A stretch of DNA of 64,000 nucleotides from Streptomyces europaeiscabiei. Lineage in GTDB: Bacteria; Actinomycetota; Actinomycetes; Streptomycetales; Streptomycetaceae. The DNA lies in NCBI RefSeq assembly GCF_036346855.1, contig NZ_CP107841.1, positions 2,732,001-2,796,000 on the forward strand, written 5' to 3'. Below, one piece after another: positions 24,661-32,462 of this stretch (position 1 is the first letter of the stretch; every line of letters begins with the position of its first letter). The translations under genes were made by a program, and so were the position numbers. The notes below the pieces were generated by a model that saw only the letters and a list, made by a program, of their open reading frames with translations, ran no database searches and was not told the DNA's origin.

Positions 24661-27600
24661 TCAGCCGGCCAGGCAGGACGGGCCGAGCAGCACCTTCAGG
24701 TCGCCGAACAGGGCGGGGTCCGGCTTCACCCGGTGCCGGTCGAGGCGCAGCACGGTCGTCTTGGTCGGGCCCTGGAGCCTGATCCGGACCTCGCTGTCGC
24801 CCTTGTGGTGGCTGAGGATCTCACCAAGGCGGCTGACCATGGGTGGGGTGACGCGGGTGGCCGGGATGGTGAGGATCACCGGCGCGTTGGTGCCCGCGTT
24901 CGACAGGTCGGGGACCTGCATCTCCATCGCGACCAGCCGGGGCACCTCCTCGCGCTTGTCGAGGCGGCCCTTCACGAACACCACCGCGTCCTCGACGAGT
25001 TGGGTCGAGACGAGCTGGTAGGACGCCGGGAAGAACATGCACTCGATGGAACCGGCGAGGTCCTCCACCGTGGCGATGGCCCAGGCGTTGCCCTGCTTGG
25101 TCATCTTGCGCTGGAGGCCCGAGATGATGCCGCCGATGGTGACGACCGCGCCGTCGCCGTGCTCACCGCCGGTGAGCTGGGCGATGCCCGCGTCGGCCTT
25201 GTCGGAGAGCACGTGCTCCAGGCCGAAGAGCGGGTGGTCGGAGACGTAGAGACCGAGCATCTCCCGCTCCTGGGCGAGCAGATAGGTCTTCTCCCACTCG
25301 TCGGTGGTGAACTCCACGTCGAGTCCGAAGCCCGGCTCGGTGTTCTCCTCGTCGCCCATGCCGCCGAAGAGGTCGAACTGTCCTTCGGCCTCCTTGCGCT
25401 TGACCGCGACCACGTTGTCGATCATCGAGTCGAAGTGCGCGGTGAGGCCCTTGCGGGTGTGCCCCATCGTGTCGAAGGCGCCCGCCTTGATCAGCGACTC
25501 CGTGGTGCGCTTGTTGCAGGCGACCGCCTCGACCTTGTCGAGGTAGTCGGGGAAGGAGGCGTACTTCCCCTTGGCCCTGCGGCTGCGGATGATCGACTCG
25601 ACCACGTTCGTGCCGACGTTGCGCACGGCTTCGAGGCCGAAGAGGATCACGTCGTCGCCCTGGGCGGCGAAGTTGTGCTCGGACTCGTTGACGTTCGGCG
25701 GGAGCACCTTGATCTTCATGCGCCGGCACTCGTTGAGGTAGACCGCCGACTTGTCCTTGTCGTCCTTGACCGAGGTGAGCAGCGCGGCCATGTACTCGGC
25801 CGGGTAGTTCGCCTTCAGATAGCCGGTCCAGTAGGAGACCAGGCCGTACGCGGCCGAGTGGGCCTTGTTGAAGGCGTAGCCGGCGAAGGGGACCAGGACG
25901 TCCCACAGGGCCTGGATGGCCTCGTCGCTGTAGCCGTTCTTCCGGGCGCCCGCCTGGAAGAGGACGAAGTTCTTCGCCAGTTCGTCGGGCTTCTTCTTGC
26001 CCATCACGCGGCGCAGGATGTCGGCCTCGCCGAGCGAGTACCCGGCGATGATCTGGGCGGCCTTCTGCACCTGCTCCTGGTAGACGATCAGGCCGTAGGT
26101 GACCGCGAGGACCTCTTCGAGCGGCTCCTCCAGCTCCTTGTGGATCGGCGTGATCTCCTGGCGCTTGTTCTTGCGCTCCGCGTAGTTGATGTGCGAGTTC
26201 ATGCCCATCGGGCCCGGCCGGTAGAGGGCCGAGACGGCGGAGATGTCCTCGAAGTTGTCGGGCTGCATCTGGCGGAGCAGCGAGCGCATGGGGCCGCCGT
26301 CGAACTGGAAGACGCCGAGGGTGTCACCGCGGCAGAGCAGTTCGAAGGTCTTGGGGTCGTCCAGCGGGAGGGCGAGCATCTCCAGGTCGATGCCCTTGTT
26401 GGCCTTCACCATCTTGATGGCGTCGTCCATGATCGTGAGGTTGCGCAGGCCCAGGAAGTCCATCTTCAGCAGGCCGAGCGACTCGCACTGCGGGTAGTCC
26501 CACTGGGTGATGGTCACGCCGTCGGTGTGCCGCACCCAGATCGGGGCGTGGTCGACGATGGGCTCGCTGGACATGATCACGCCGGCCGCGTGCACACCCA
26601 TCTGCCGGACCAGGCCCTCGACACCCTTGGCGGTGTCGATGACCTTCTTGACGTCCGGTTCGTTCTCGTACATTCCCCGGATCTCGCCCGCCTCGCTGTA
26701 GCGCGGGTGGGAGGGGTCGGTGATGCCGTTGAGGTCGATGCCCTTGCCGAGGACGTCGGCGGGCATCGCCTTGGTGAGCCGGTCGCCCATCGCGTACGGG
26801 TAGCCCAGCACGCGCGCGGAGTCCTTGATGGCGTTCTTCGCCTTGATCTTGCCGTACGTGCCGATCATGGCGACCTTGTCGGCGCCGTACTTCTCGGTGA
26901 CGTACCTGATCACCTCGACGCGCCTGCGCTCGTCGAAGTCGATGTCGACATCGGGCATGGAGACACGCTCGGGGTTGAGGAACCGCTCGAAGATCAGACC
27001 GTGCGGGATCGGGTCGAGGTCGGTGATGCCCATGGCGTACGCGACGATCGACCCGGCGGCGGAACCACGGCCGGGGCCGACCGCGATGCCCTGCTTCTTG
27101 GCCCACATGATGAAGTCGGCGACGACGAGGAAGTACCCCGGGAACCCCATCTGGATGATGACGTCCATCTCGTACTCGGCCTGCTTCTGGCGGTCGTCGG
27201 GGACGTCGCCGTTGAAGCGGCGGGCCATGCCACGGCGGACCTCCTCCTGGAACCAGGTGACCTCGGTGAAGCCGTCGGGGATGTCGAACTTCGGCATGAG
27301 GTTCTTGGCCTCGAACATGCCGGAGGTGTCGATCTGTTCGGCGACCAGCAGGGTGTTGGCGCAGCCCTCCTGCCAGGCGTCCGAGGAGTCCACGGCGTAC
27401 ATCTCGTCCGTGGACTTCAGGTAGTAGCCGGTGCCGTCGAACTTGAAGCGGTCCGGGTCGGAGAGGTTCTTGCCGGTCTGGATGCACAGCAGCGCGTCGT
27501 GCGCGGTCGCCTCGTGCGCGTACGTGTAGTGCGAGTCGTTCGTGACGAGAGGCGGGATGCCGAGCTTCTTGCCGACCCTGAGCAGGTCCTCGCGGACCCG

Positions 27601-28200
27601 GTGCTCGATGTCGATGCCGTGGTCCATCAGCTCCAGGAAGTAGCGGTCCTTGCCGAAGATGTCCTGGTACTCGGAGGCCGCCTTCACCGCCTCGTCGAAC
27701 TGGCCGAGGCGCAGCCGGGTCTGGAGCTCGCCGGAGGGGCATCCGGTGGAGGCGATGAGCCCCTCGGACCACTGGGAGATGGTCTCCTTGTCCATTCGGG
27801 GCCACTTCTGCAGCCAGCCCTCGGCGTACGCGTCCGAGGAGAGCTTGAAGAGGTTGTGCAGGCCCGTCCTGTTCGCCGCCCAGATCGTCTTGTGCGTGTA
27901 ACCACCCGAACCGGACACGTCGTCGCGCTTCTGGTGCGGCTGGCCCCACTGGATCTTGCGCTTGTTGCGCCGGGACTCGGGGGCGACGTACGCCTCGATG
28001 CCGATGATCGGGGTGACGCCGGCCTTCTTCGCGGTGTGGAAGAAGTCGTAGGCCCCGTGGAGGTTGCCGTGGTCGGACATGGCGATGTGGGTCATGCCCA
28101 TCTCGTTGCACGCGTTGAACATGTCCTTGAGCCGCGCGGCACCGTCCAGCAGCGAGTACTGGGTGTGGACGTGCAGGTGCGTGAACGGCGGCTTTGACAC
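24661..28200 (-). CDS. dnaE: DNA polymerase III alpha subunit
   Basis: This is the replicative DNA polymerase catalytic subunit. The 1179-residue protein starts with a PHP domain (FTHLHVHTQYSLLDG at about 6-20, IAMSDHGNLHG near 39-49). It then has the C-family polymerase core, with the catalytic aspartates in VSMPDVDIDFDERRR and the preceding GRGSAAGS. A helix-hairpin-helix region, an OB fold (about 1010-1090) and a C-terminal domain follow. This is the DnaE1 architecture. The GTG at 28200 is preceded by GGAGG nine bases upstream. It stands alone between a terminator and a divergent promoter region. Confidence 0.97.
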   Translation of the reverse strand: MSKPPFTHLHVHTQYSLLDGAARLKDMFNACNEMGMTHIAMSDHGNLHGAYDFFHTAKKAGVTPIIGIEAYVAPESRRNKRKIQWGQPHQKRDDVSGSGGYTHKTIWAANRTGLHNLFKLSSDAYAEGWLQKWPRMDKETISQWSEGLIASTGCPSGELQTRLRLGQFDEAVKAASEYQDIFGKDRYFLELMDHGIDIEHRVREDLLRVGKKLGIPPLVTNDSHYTYAHEATAHDALLCIQTGKNLSDPDRFKFDGTGYYLKSTDEMYAVDSSDAWQEGCANTLLVAEQIDTSGMFEAKNLMPKFDIPDGFTEVTWFQEEVRRGMARRFNGDVPDDRQKQAEYEMDVIIQMGFPGYFLVVADFIMWAKKQGIAVGPGRGSAAGSIVAYAMGITDLDPIPHGLIFERFLNPERVSMPDVDIDFDERRRVEVIRYVTEKYGADKVAMIGTYGKIKAKNAIKDSARVLGYPYAMGDRLTKAMPADVLGKGIDLNGITDPSHPRYSEAGEIRGMYENEPDVKKVIDTAKGVEGLVRQMGVHAAGVIMSSEPIVDHAPIWVRHTDGVTITQWDYPQCESLGLLKMDFLGLRNLTIMDDAIKMVKANKGIDLEMLALPLDDPKTFELLCRGDTLGVFQFDGGPMRSLLRQMQPDNFEDISAVSALYRPGPMGMNSHINYAERKNKRQEITPIHKELEEPLEEVLAVTYGLIVYQEQVQKAAQIIAGYSLGEADILRRVMGKKKPDELAKNFVLFQAGARKNGYSDEAIQALWDVLVPFAGYAFNKAHSAAYGLVSYWTGYLKANYPAEYMAALLTSVKDDKDKSAVYLNECRRMKIKVLPPNVNESEHNFAAQGDDVILFGLEAVRNVGTNVVESIIRSRRAKGKYASFPDYLDKVEAVACNKRTTESLIKAGAFDTMGHTRKGLTAHFDSMIDNVVAVKRKEAEGQFDLFGGMGDEENTEPGFGLDVEFTTDEWEKTYLLAQEREMLGLYVSDHPLFGLEHVLSDKADAGIAQLTGGEHGDGAVVTIGGIISGLQRKMTKQGNAWAIATVEDLAGSIECMFFPASYQLVSTQLVEDAVVFVKGRLDKREEVPRLVAMEMQVPDLSNAGTNAPVILTIPATRVTPPMVSRLGEILSHHKGDSEVRIRLQGPTKTTVLRLDRHRVKPDPALFGDLKVLLGPSCLAG

Positions 28201-28413
28201 GGCTTCGGCCTCCAGGGGACACAGGGGAAACAAGCGTGAACGACTTCCCCACGGGCTGCGGACAGTCTGGGGGACAGCGTCGAAGTCTATGCCTCGGCAC
28301 TGACACCGCGAGGGAGTCCCCCGTACCTTTCGGGGAGGAGTCGCGGGCACTCGCGCGCGCCTTCGCACGTTGTGAAGTCGACCCACCCGTGATCCACCAG
28401 GAGGCACCCAGCG
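28201..28413. promoter_or_regulatory. Divergent promoter region of dnaE and the DUF2252 gene
   Basis: About 210 bases separate the dnaE start and the plus-strand start at 28414. Both ribosome-binding sites lie within it (GGAGG on each strand), and promoters for both genes are expected here. No strong inverted repeat or consensus hexamer pair was recognised. Confidence 0.45.
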
Positions 28414-29748
28414 ATGTCGGTTCCGCAGCTCAACGACGAGCGACGCGGCGAGGAGATCCTCGCCGTCTTCGACACCGCCTTCGGCCAGCTCCTGGCCGCC
28501 GACCCGGCCGCGTTCCGCGTGAAGTTCCGGAAGATGGCGGCCTCGGCCTTCGCGTTCTACCGGGGTACGGCGTGCCTGTTCTACAAGGATCTGGACGACG
28601 AGAAGGCGTCCGGTCCGTTCCTGGACGAGCGCACCTCGCGCGTGTGGATCCACGGCGACCTGCACGCGGAGAACTTCGGCACGTACATGGACTCCACGGG
28701 CCGCCTGATCTTCAACGTGAACGACTTCGACGAGGCGTACGTCGCCCCCTTCACCTGGGACCTGAAGCGCTTCGCCGCCTCCGTGGCGCTCATCGGGTAC
28801 GCGAAGGCGCTCGGCGACGAGCAGATCACCGAGCTGGTTCAGACCTACGCGGCCGCCTACCGCGAGCGGATCCACGCCATCGCGACCGGCGCCAAGCGGG
28901 ACGAGGTGCCTCCGTTCACGCTGGACACCGCCCAGGGCCCGCTGCTTGACGCGCTGCGCGACGCTCGCTCGCTGACCCGCTTCGGTCTCCTCGACTCGAT
29001 GACGGAGATCCGCGACTTCGAGCGCCGCTTCGCGCCGGGGGGCGGCTCCATCGAGCTGGACGCGGCGACGCGCTACAAGGTGCTGGCCGCCTTCGACGGC
29101 TATCTGGAGACGCTCCCCGAGTCCTCGCTGACCCGCCCGGACTCGTACCGGGTGAAGGACGTCGTCGGCCGCCGGGGCATCGGGATCGGCTCGGCGGGCC
29201 TGCCGTCGTACAACATCCTGCTGGAGGGGCAGAGCGACGCGCTGGAGAACGACGTCGTGATCTACATCAAGCAGGCCCAGACCCCGGCCGTCTCCCGCCA
29301 TGTCACCGACCAGCGGATCCGTGACTACTTCCAGCACGAGGGCCACCGCACGGTGATCTCCCAGCGGGCTCTGCAGGCCCACGCCGACCCGTGGCTGGGC
29401 TGGACCGAGCTGGACGGCGCCGGGCAGCTGGTCGCCGAGGTGTCGCCGTACGCGGTGGACCTGGACTGGAGCGACATCGACGACCTGGAGGAGATCGCGG
29501 CGGTCGTCGCCGACCTCGGCCGGGCCACGGCCACGATGCACGCGGCGGCGGACGACCTGACCGGGCAGTCCCTGGTGCCGTTCTCCACGGAACGGGCCAT
29601 CGACGCGGCGATCGCGGCCGACGAGGAGGGCTTCGCGCCCCTCCTGGTGGACTTCGCGCACGCGTACGGCGCACGCGCGCGTGCGGACCACCAGATCTTC
29701 GTCGACCTCTTCCGCAACGGCCGGATCCCCGGCCTGCGAAACCACTGA
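28414..29748 (+). CDS. DUF2252 family protein (kinase-like fold)
   Basis: A 444-residue soluble protein of the DUF2252 family. The motif RVWIHGDLHAENFGTYM at about 73-89 resembles the catalytic HGDLHxxN loop of aminoglycoside phosphotransferase-like kinases, and NVNDFDEAYVAPFTWDLKR near 100-118 resembles the metal-binding DFD segment. YRGTACLFYKDL near 49-60 is also typical of the family. This suggests a small-molecule kinase, but no substrate has been established to my knowledge. The ATG has GGAGG ten bases upstream. It is transcribed away from dnaE and is followed after 118 bases by an unrelated membrane protein gene. Confidence 0.87.
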   Translation: MSVPQLNDERRGEEILAVFDTAFGQLLAADPAAFRVKFRKMAASAFAFYRGTACLFYKDLDDEKASGPFLDERTSRVWIHGDLHAENFGTYMDSTGRLIFNVNDFDEAYVAPFTWDLKRFAASVALIGYAKALGDEQITELVQTYAAAYRERIHAIATGAKRDEVPPFTLDTAQGPLLDALRDARSLTRFGLLDSMTEIRDFERRFAPGGGSIELDAATRYKVLAAFDGYLETLPESSLTRPDSYRVKDVVGRRGIGIGSAGLPSYNILLEGQSDALENDVVIYIKQAQTPAVSRHVTDQRIRDYFQHEGHRTVISQRALQAHADPWLGWTELDGAGQLVAEVSPYAVDLDWSDIDDLEEIAAVVADLGRATATMHAAADDLTGQSLVPFSTERAIDAAIAADEEGFAPLLVDFAHAYGARARADHQIFVDLFRNGRIPGLRNH

Positions 29749-29866
29749 ACCACTGAACAGCCCCGCGAAACCCCGGCCCGCGGGCCATCACCGAGAAATG
29801 AGATCGCGCACTCACAGGGACCTTTAGCGGTCCCTTACGGGTGTACGTGGGACACTCTCCAACGCC

Positions 29867-30553
29867 ATGGACATATCCGGGACCCCCTTCAGAGCCGCAC
29901 GCGCGGCGCTGTTCGCAGCGGTCGTCGTGACGCTCAGCACCGCGTCGCACGTGCTGCTGTCCGGGGTCCCGCTCCCGCTCACCACCGTCGCCGCGATCAC
30001 CGCCGCCGTCTTCCTCGTGGCCTACGCGCTGGCCGGCCGCGAGCGCGGCTTCGGGCGGATCGCCGGTGTGCTGATCCCACTGGAGCTGACCGCCGACACG
30101 GTGTTCACCACGGGTCAGCACGCCTGCTACGGCGAGGCGGGCGGACCCGTCACCGGTCCGCTGCGCCAGGTCGGTCTCGACATGCTGTGCGGCGGCGGCA
30201 GCGTCGGCGCGCCGCTGGCGCGGGTCACCGGCGGCTCCGAGCGGGCGGCGGCACTGCTGGCGGGCGCCGGTCCGGGCGCCGCCTGGCTGCTGCTCGCCGC
30301 GCACATCGGCGTCGGTCTCCTGGCCGCCGCCTGGCTGCGGCGCGGCGAGCGGGCGCTGGCCCAGCTGTTGGACGCCGCGGTCGCCGCCGGCTTCCGGCCG
30401 CTGCTGATCGCGGTCGCCGCGGTCATGGTGCGGCCCCTGAGGGCACAGCACCGGCCGACGCGCACCGCGCACCGTACGGCCAGTGCCCGCACCCTTGTCC
30501 ACACGCACTCCCTGGGACGGCGTGGACCGCCGTGCTCGGTCACCTTCGCGTGA
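29867..30553 (+). CDS. Membrane protein of unknown function
   Basis: A 228-residue protein with about five hydrophobic helices (roughly 10-32, 38-58, 60-75, 125-152 and 170-190) and a basic C-terminal tail rich in Arg and His. Two cysteines lie in a loop, QHACYGEAGG and LDMLCGGG. No family could be named. The basic tail RAQHRPTRTAHRTASART is consistent with the positive-inside rule. It ends 81 bases before the DsbA-like gene, in the same direction. The start ATG fits the start of the first helix. Confidence 0.7.
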   Translation: MDISGTPFRAARAALFAAVVVTLSTASHVLLSGVPLPLTTVAAITAAVFLVAYALAGRERGFGRIAGVLIPLELTADTVFTTGQHACYGEAGGPVTGPLRQVGLDMLCGGGSVGAPLARVTGGSERAAALLAGAGPGAAWLLLAAHIGVGLLAAAWLRRGERALAQLLDAAVAAGFRPLLIAVAAVMVRPLRAQHRPTRTAHRTASARTLVHTHSLGRRGPPCSVTFA

Positions 30554-30633
30554 CCACCTCCTGAGCACGAGCAGATCCCCCACCACCCGTACCCGCGCAC
30601 CATGTGTGCGCGTCCCACAGGGAGTTCACCCAC

Positions 30634-31434
30634 ATGAGCAAGCGGAACAGCAGCGCGGCGAAGTCGGCGGCCCGTGAGCGGCTGCGCCTGGAGCGCGAGC
30701 GTCAGGCCAAGCGCGCGAAGGTCAGGCGGCAGGCGATCGTGGCGGGCTCGATCGTCGCGGTCCTCGCGATAGCCGGCGGCATCGGCTACGCCGTCGTCCA
30801 GAACAACAAGCCCACCAAGTGGGAGGCGGCCGCCGAGGCCACGGTGGTCGCCCCGGCCAATACCTCGGGCAAGAACGGCACCACCGTGCTGATCGGCGAC
30901 TCCAAGTCCGACAACGTGGTCCACCTGTACGAGGACCCGCGCTGCCCGGCCTGCGCCAGCTTCGAGCAGACCGTCGGCGAGACCGTCAACAAGGGCATGG
31001 ACGACGGCGACTACAAGCTCTCCTTCACGATCGGCACCTTCCTCGACGGCAACCTCACCGGCGAGGGCTCGAAGAACGCGCTGAGCGCGCTCGGGGCCGC
31101 GCTGAACGTCGGCCCCGAGGCCTTCCTCGACTACAAGGCCGCGCTGTACTCGACGAAGTACCACCCGGAGGAGTCGACCGACGAGTTCGCCAAGGACAGC
31201 TATCTGATCAAGGTGGCGAACACGGTCGACGCGCTGAAGAACAACAAGAAGTTCCAGGACGCCGTCGAGAAGGGCACCTACGACGCCTGGGCGATGAGGA
31301 TGAGCAAGTCCTTCACCGACGCCGACGGTGTCAAGTCGACCCCGACCATCAAGATCAACGACAAGAAGATCGCCAACCCGTCCACGGTCGAGGACTGGGA
31401 GAAGTCGCTCAAGGACGCGGGCGTCACCAAGTAG
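30634..31434 (+). CDS. Membrane-anchored DsbA-like thioredoxin-fold protein (second copy)
   Basis: A 266-residue paralogue of the protein at 675-1451. The order is a basic coiled head (1-33), one transmembrane helix (about 34-55), a linker, a DsbA domain with CPAC at about 108-111 in EDPRCPACASF, and a late KSTPTIKIND loop near 240 that fits the cis-Pro site. It probably handles disulfides of exported proteins. GGGAG precedes the ATG at 30634 by nine bases. A long perfect hairpin follows the stop. The two copies share architecture but only moderate sequence, so they are old duplicates or have different partners. Confidence 0.87.
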   Translation: MSKRNSSAAKSAARERLRLERERQAKRAKVRRQAIVAGSIVAVLAIAGGIGYAVVQNNKPTKWEAAAEATVVAPANTSGKNGTTVLIGDSKSDNVVHLYEDPRCPACASFEQTVGETVNKGMDDGDYKLSFTIGTFLDGNLTGEGSKNALSALGAALNVGPEAFLDYKAALYSTKYHPEESTDEFAKDSYLIKVANTVDALKNNKKFQDAVEKGTYDAWAMRMSKSFTDADGVKSTPTIKINDKKIANPSTVEDWEKSLKDAGVTK

Positions 31435-31481
31435 CCGGCGCACGCCGCGCCGGCGGGTCCGCGCGAACGGGTCCGCGCAAG

Positions 31482-31522
31482 CGGGCGGGTGCCCCGGGAC
31501 GTTCTCCCGGGGCACCCGCCCG
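31482..31522. terminator. Perfect 18-base hairpin between convergent genes
   Basis: Arms at 31482-31499 and 31505-31522 are exactly complementary, with a five-base loop. It lies 48 bases after the DsbA-like stop and 18 bases after the stop of the minus-strand lipoprotein gene, and serves both. Confidence 0.82.
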
Positions 31523-31539
31523 AACGATGACAGCGGAGA

Positions 31540-32172
31540 CTACGGCGCGATGTACGGCTTGACGCGCTTGCGGTAGTCCTCGGGCCGGACCTCGTTGTAG
31601 TACTTGTCGGCGTCCTCGTCGTCCGAGGTGAAGATGTAGACCGGGCACTCGTCGGACTCGGCCTTGCCCGTGTGCTCGTACTGCTCCTTGCCGGTGCGCG
31701 CGTCGAGGACCCGCAGCCGGTACGAGGTGTTGTACGTCCGGATCTTCAGCGGCTTGCCGTCGGCCTCCATGTCGCAGACCTTGCCGGTCGCGGTGGCCTT
31801 GGTGCGCTCCAGGCAGACGACCAGTTCCGCCTGCTCCGGCTTGTCCTCGTAATCGAGGAACCAGCCCTTGGGGAAGTCGCCGTCGACGGGCACACTGCTC
31901 GTCCAGCCGTCGCCGGTGCTGTTCATGAGCTGCGCCGGGTGCACGGTCTTCTTCGTACGGTCGTAGGCCGGCAGCCCCTCGAAGCCGAGCCCGTCCGTGC
32001 AGACCCGCTCCAGGTCCTGGGTGGTCAGCGGCACCTCCGGTTCGTCGGCGGCGGCACCGGCCGACGACGACCCGCCGCCGCTCCCGCCCCCGGTGGTTCC
32101 GGCGGGTGACGAACACCCGCACAGGACCACGCCCAGCACTCCGGCGGCGACCCATATCCGGGCACGCTGCAT
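31540..32172 (-). CDS. Predicted secreted lipoprotein
   Basis: A 210-residue protein with a lipoprotein signal peptide: hydrophobic VAAGVLGVVLCGCSS with the lipobox Leu-Cys-Gly-Cys, the modified cysteine at about residue 20. A Gly/Ser-rich spacer follows (about 24-40), then a mature acidic domain rich in Tyr, Lys and Asp with three further cysteines. No family was recognised. A very good GGGAGG ribosome-binding site lies seven bases before the ATG at 32172. It is expected to be processed by Lgt and LspA, both encoded in this window. It faces the LuxR-type regulator gene across a divergent promoter region. Confidence 0.82.
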   Translation of the reverse strand: MQRARIWVAAGVLGVVLCGCSSPAGTTGGGSGGGSSSAGAAADEPEVPLTTQDLERVCTDGLGFEGLPAYDRTKKTVHPAQLMNSTGDGWTSSVPVDGDFPKGWFLDYEDKPEQAELVVCLERTKATATGKVCDMEADGKPLKIRTYNTSYRLRVLDARTGKEQYEHTGKAESDECPVYIFTSDDEDADKYYNEVRPEDYRKRVKPYIAP

Positions 32173-32206
32173 TGACGACCTCCCTGCCGAAAGAAAAAGA
32201 AGCAGG

Positions 32207-32235
32207 CAGGGCATGTTCCCCCGGGCCATGCCCTG
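32207..32235. promoter_or_regulatory. Inverted repeat in the lipoprotein/LuxR divergent region
   Basis: Nine-base arms CAGGGCATG and CATGCCCTG (32207-32215 and 32227-32235) flank an 11-base spacer, about 35-60 bases upstream of the lipoprotein start. The symmetry and the place fit an operator site, possibly for the neighbouring regulator, but that is inference. The remaining divergent region up to 32462 has no other gene; it is C-rich and contains further CCTGCC-type repeats. Confidence 0.4.
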
Positions 32236-32462
32236 TCCCCCCTGCCCTGCCGAAACAGAAGCGTGCCGGACGCCGGGCCCCCGGGTATCGGGGAAGATCC
32301 CCCATGTAGTTGTGCGACCCCTGTGGAACGGGGGCTACCCTGTACGCGCCTCGAAGGTGCATTCGAGGGGTGCCCGGCGGGGGTGTCGTACGGGGCGTAC
32401 GGGGGTTGCCACGACCATCCCGACAGGGCGCAGGGGGCCTGGAGTTGTCGTCGTTCTCTTTG

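Noticed and set aside
24574..28197. A 1207-codon open frame on the plus strand opposite dnaE
   Set aside because: It is the mirror of the dnaE coding bias. Its translation is a low-complexity Val/Gly/Leu/Asp mix without any family motif, while the minus strand encodes complete DNA polymerase III alpha.
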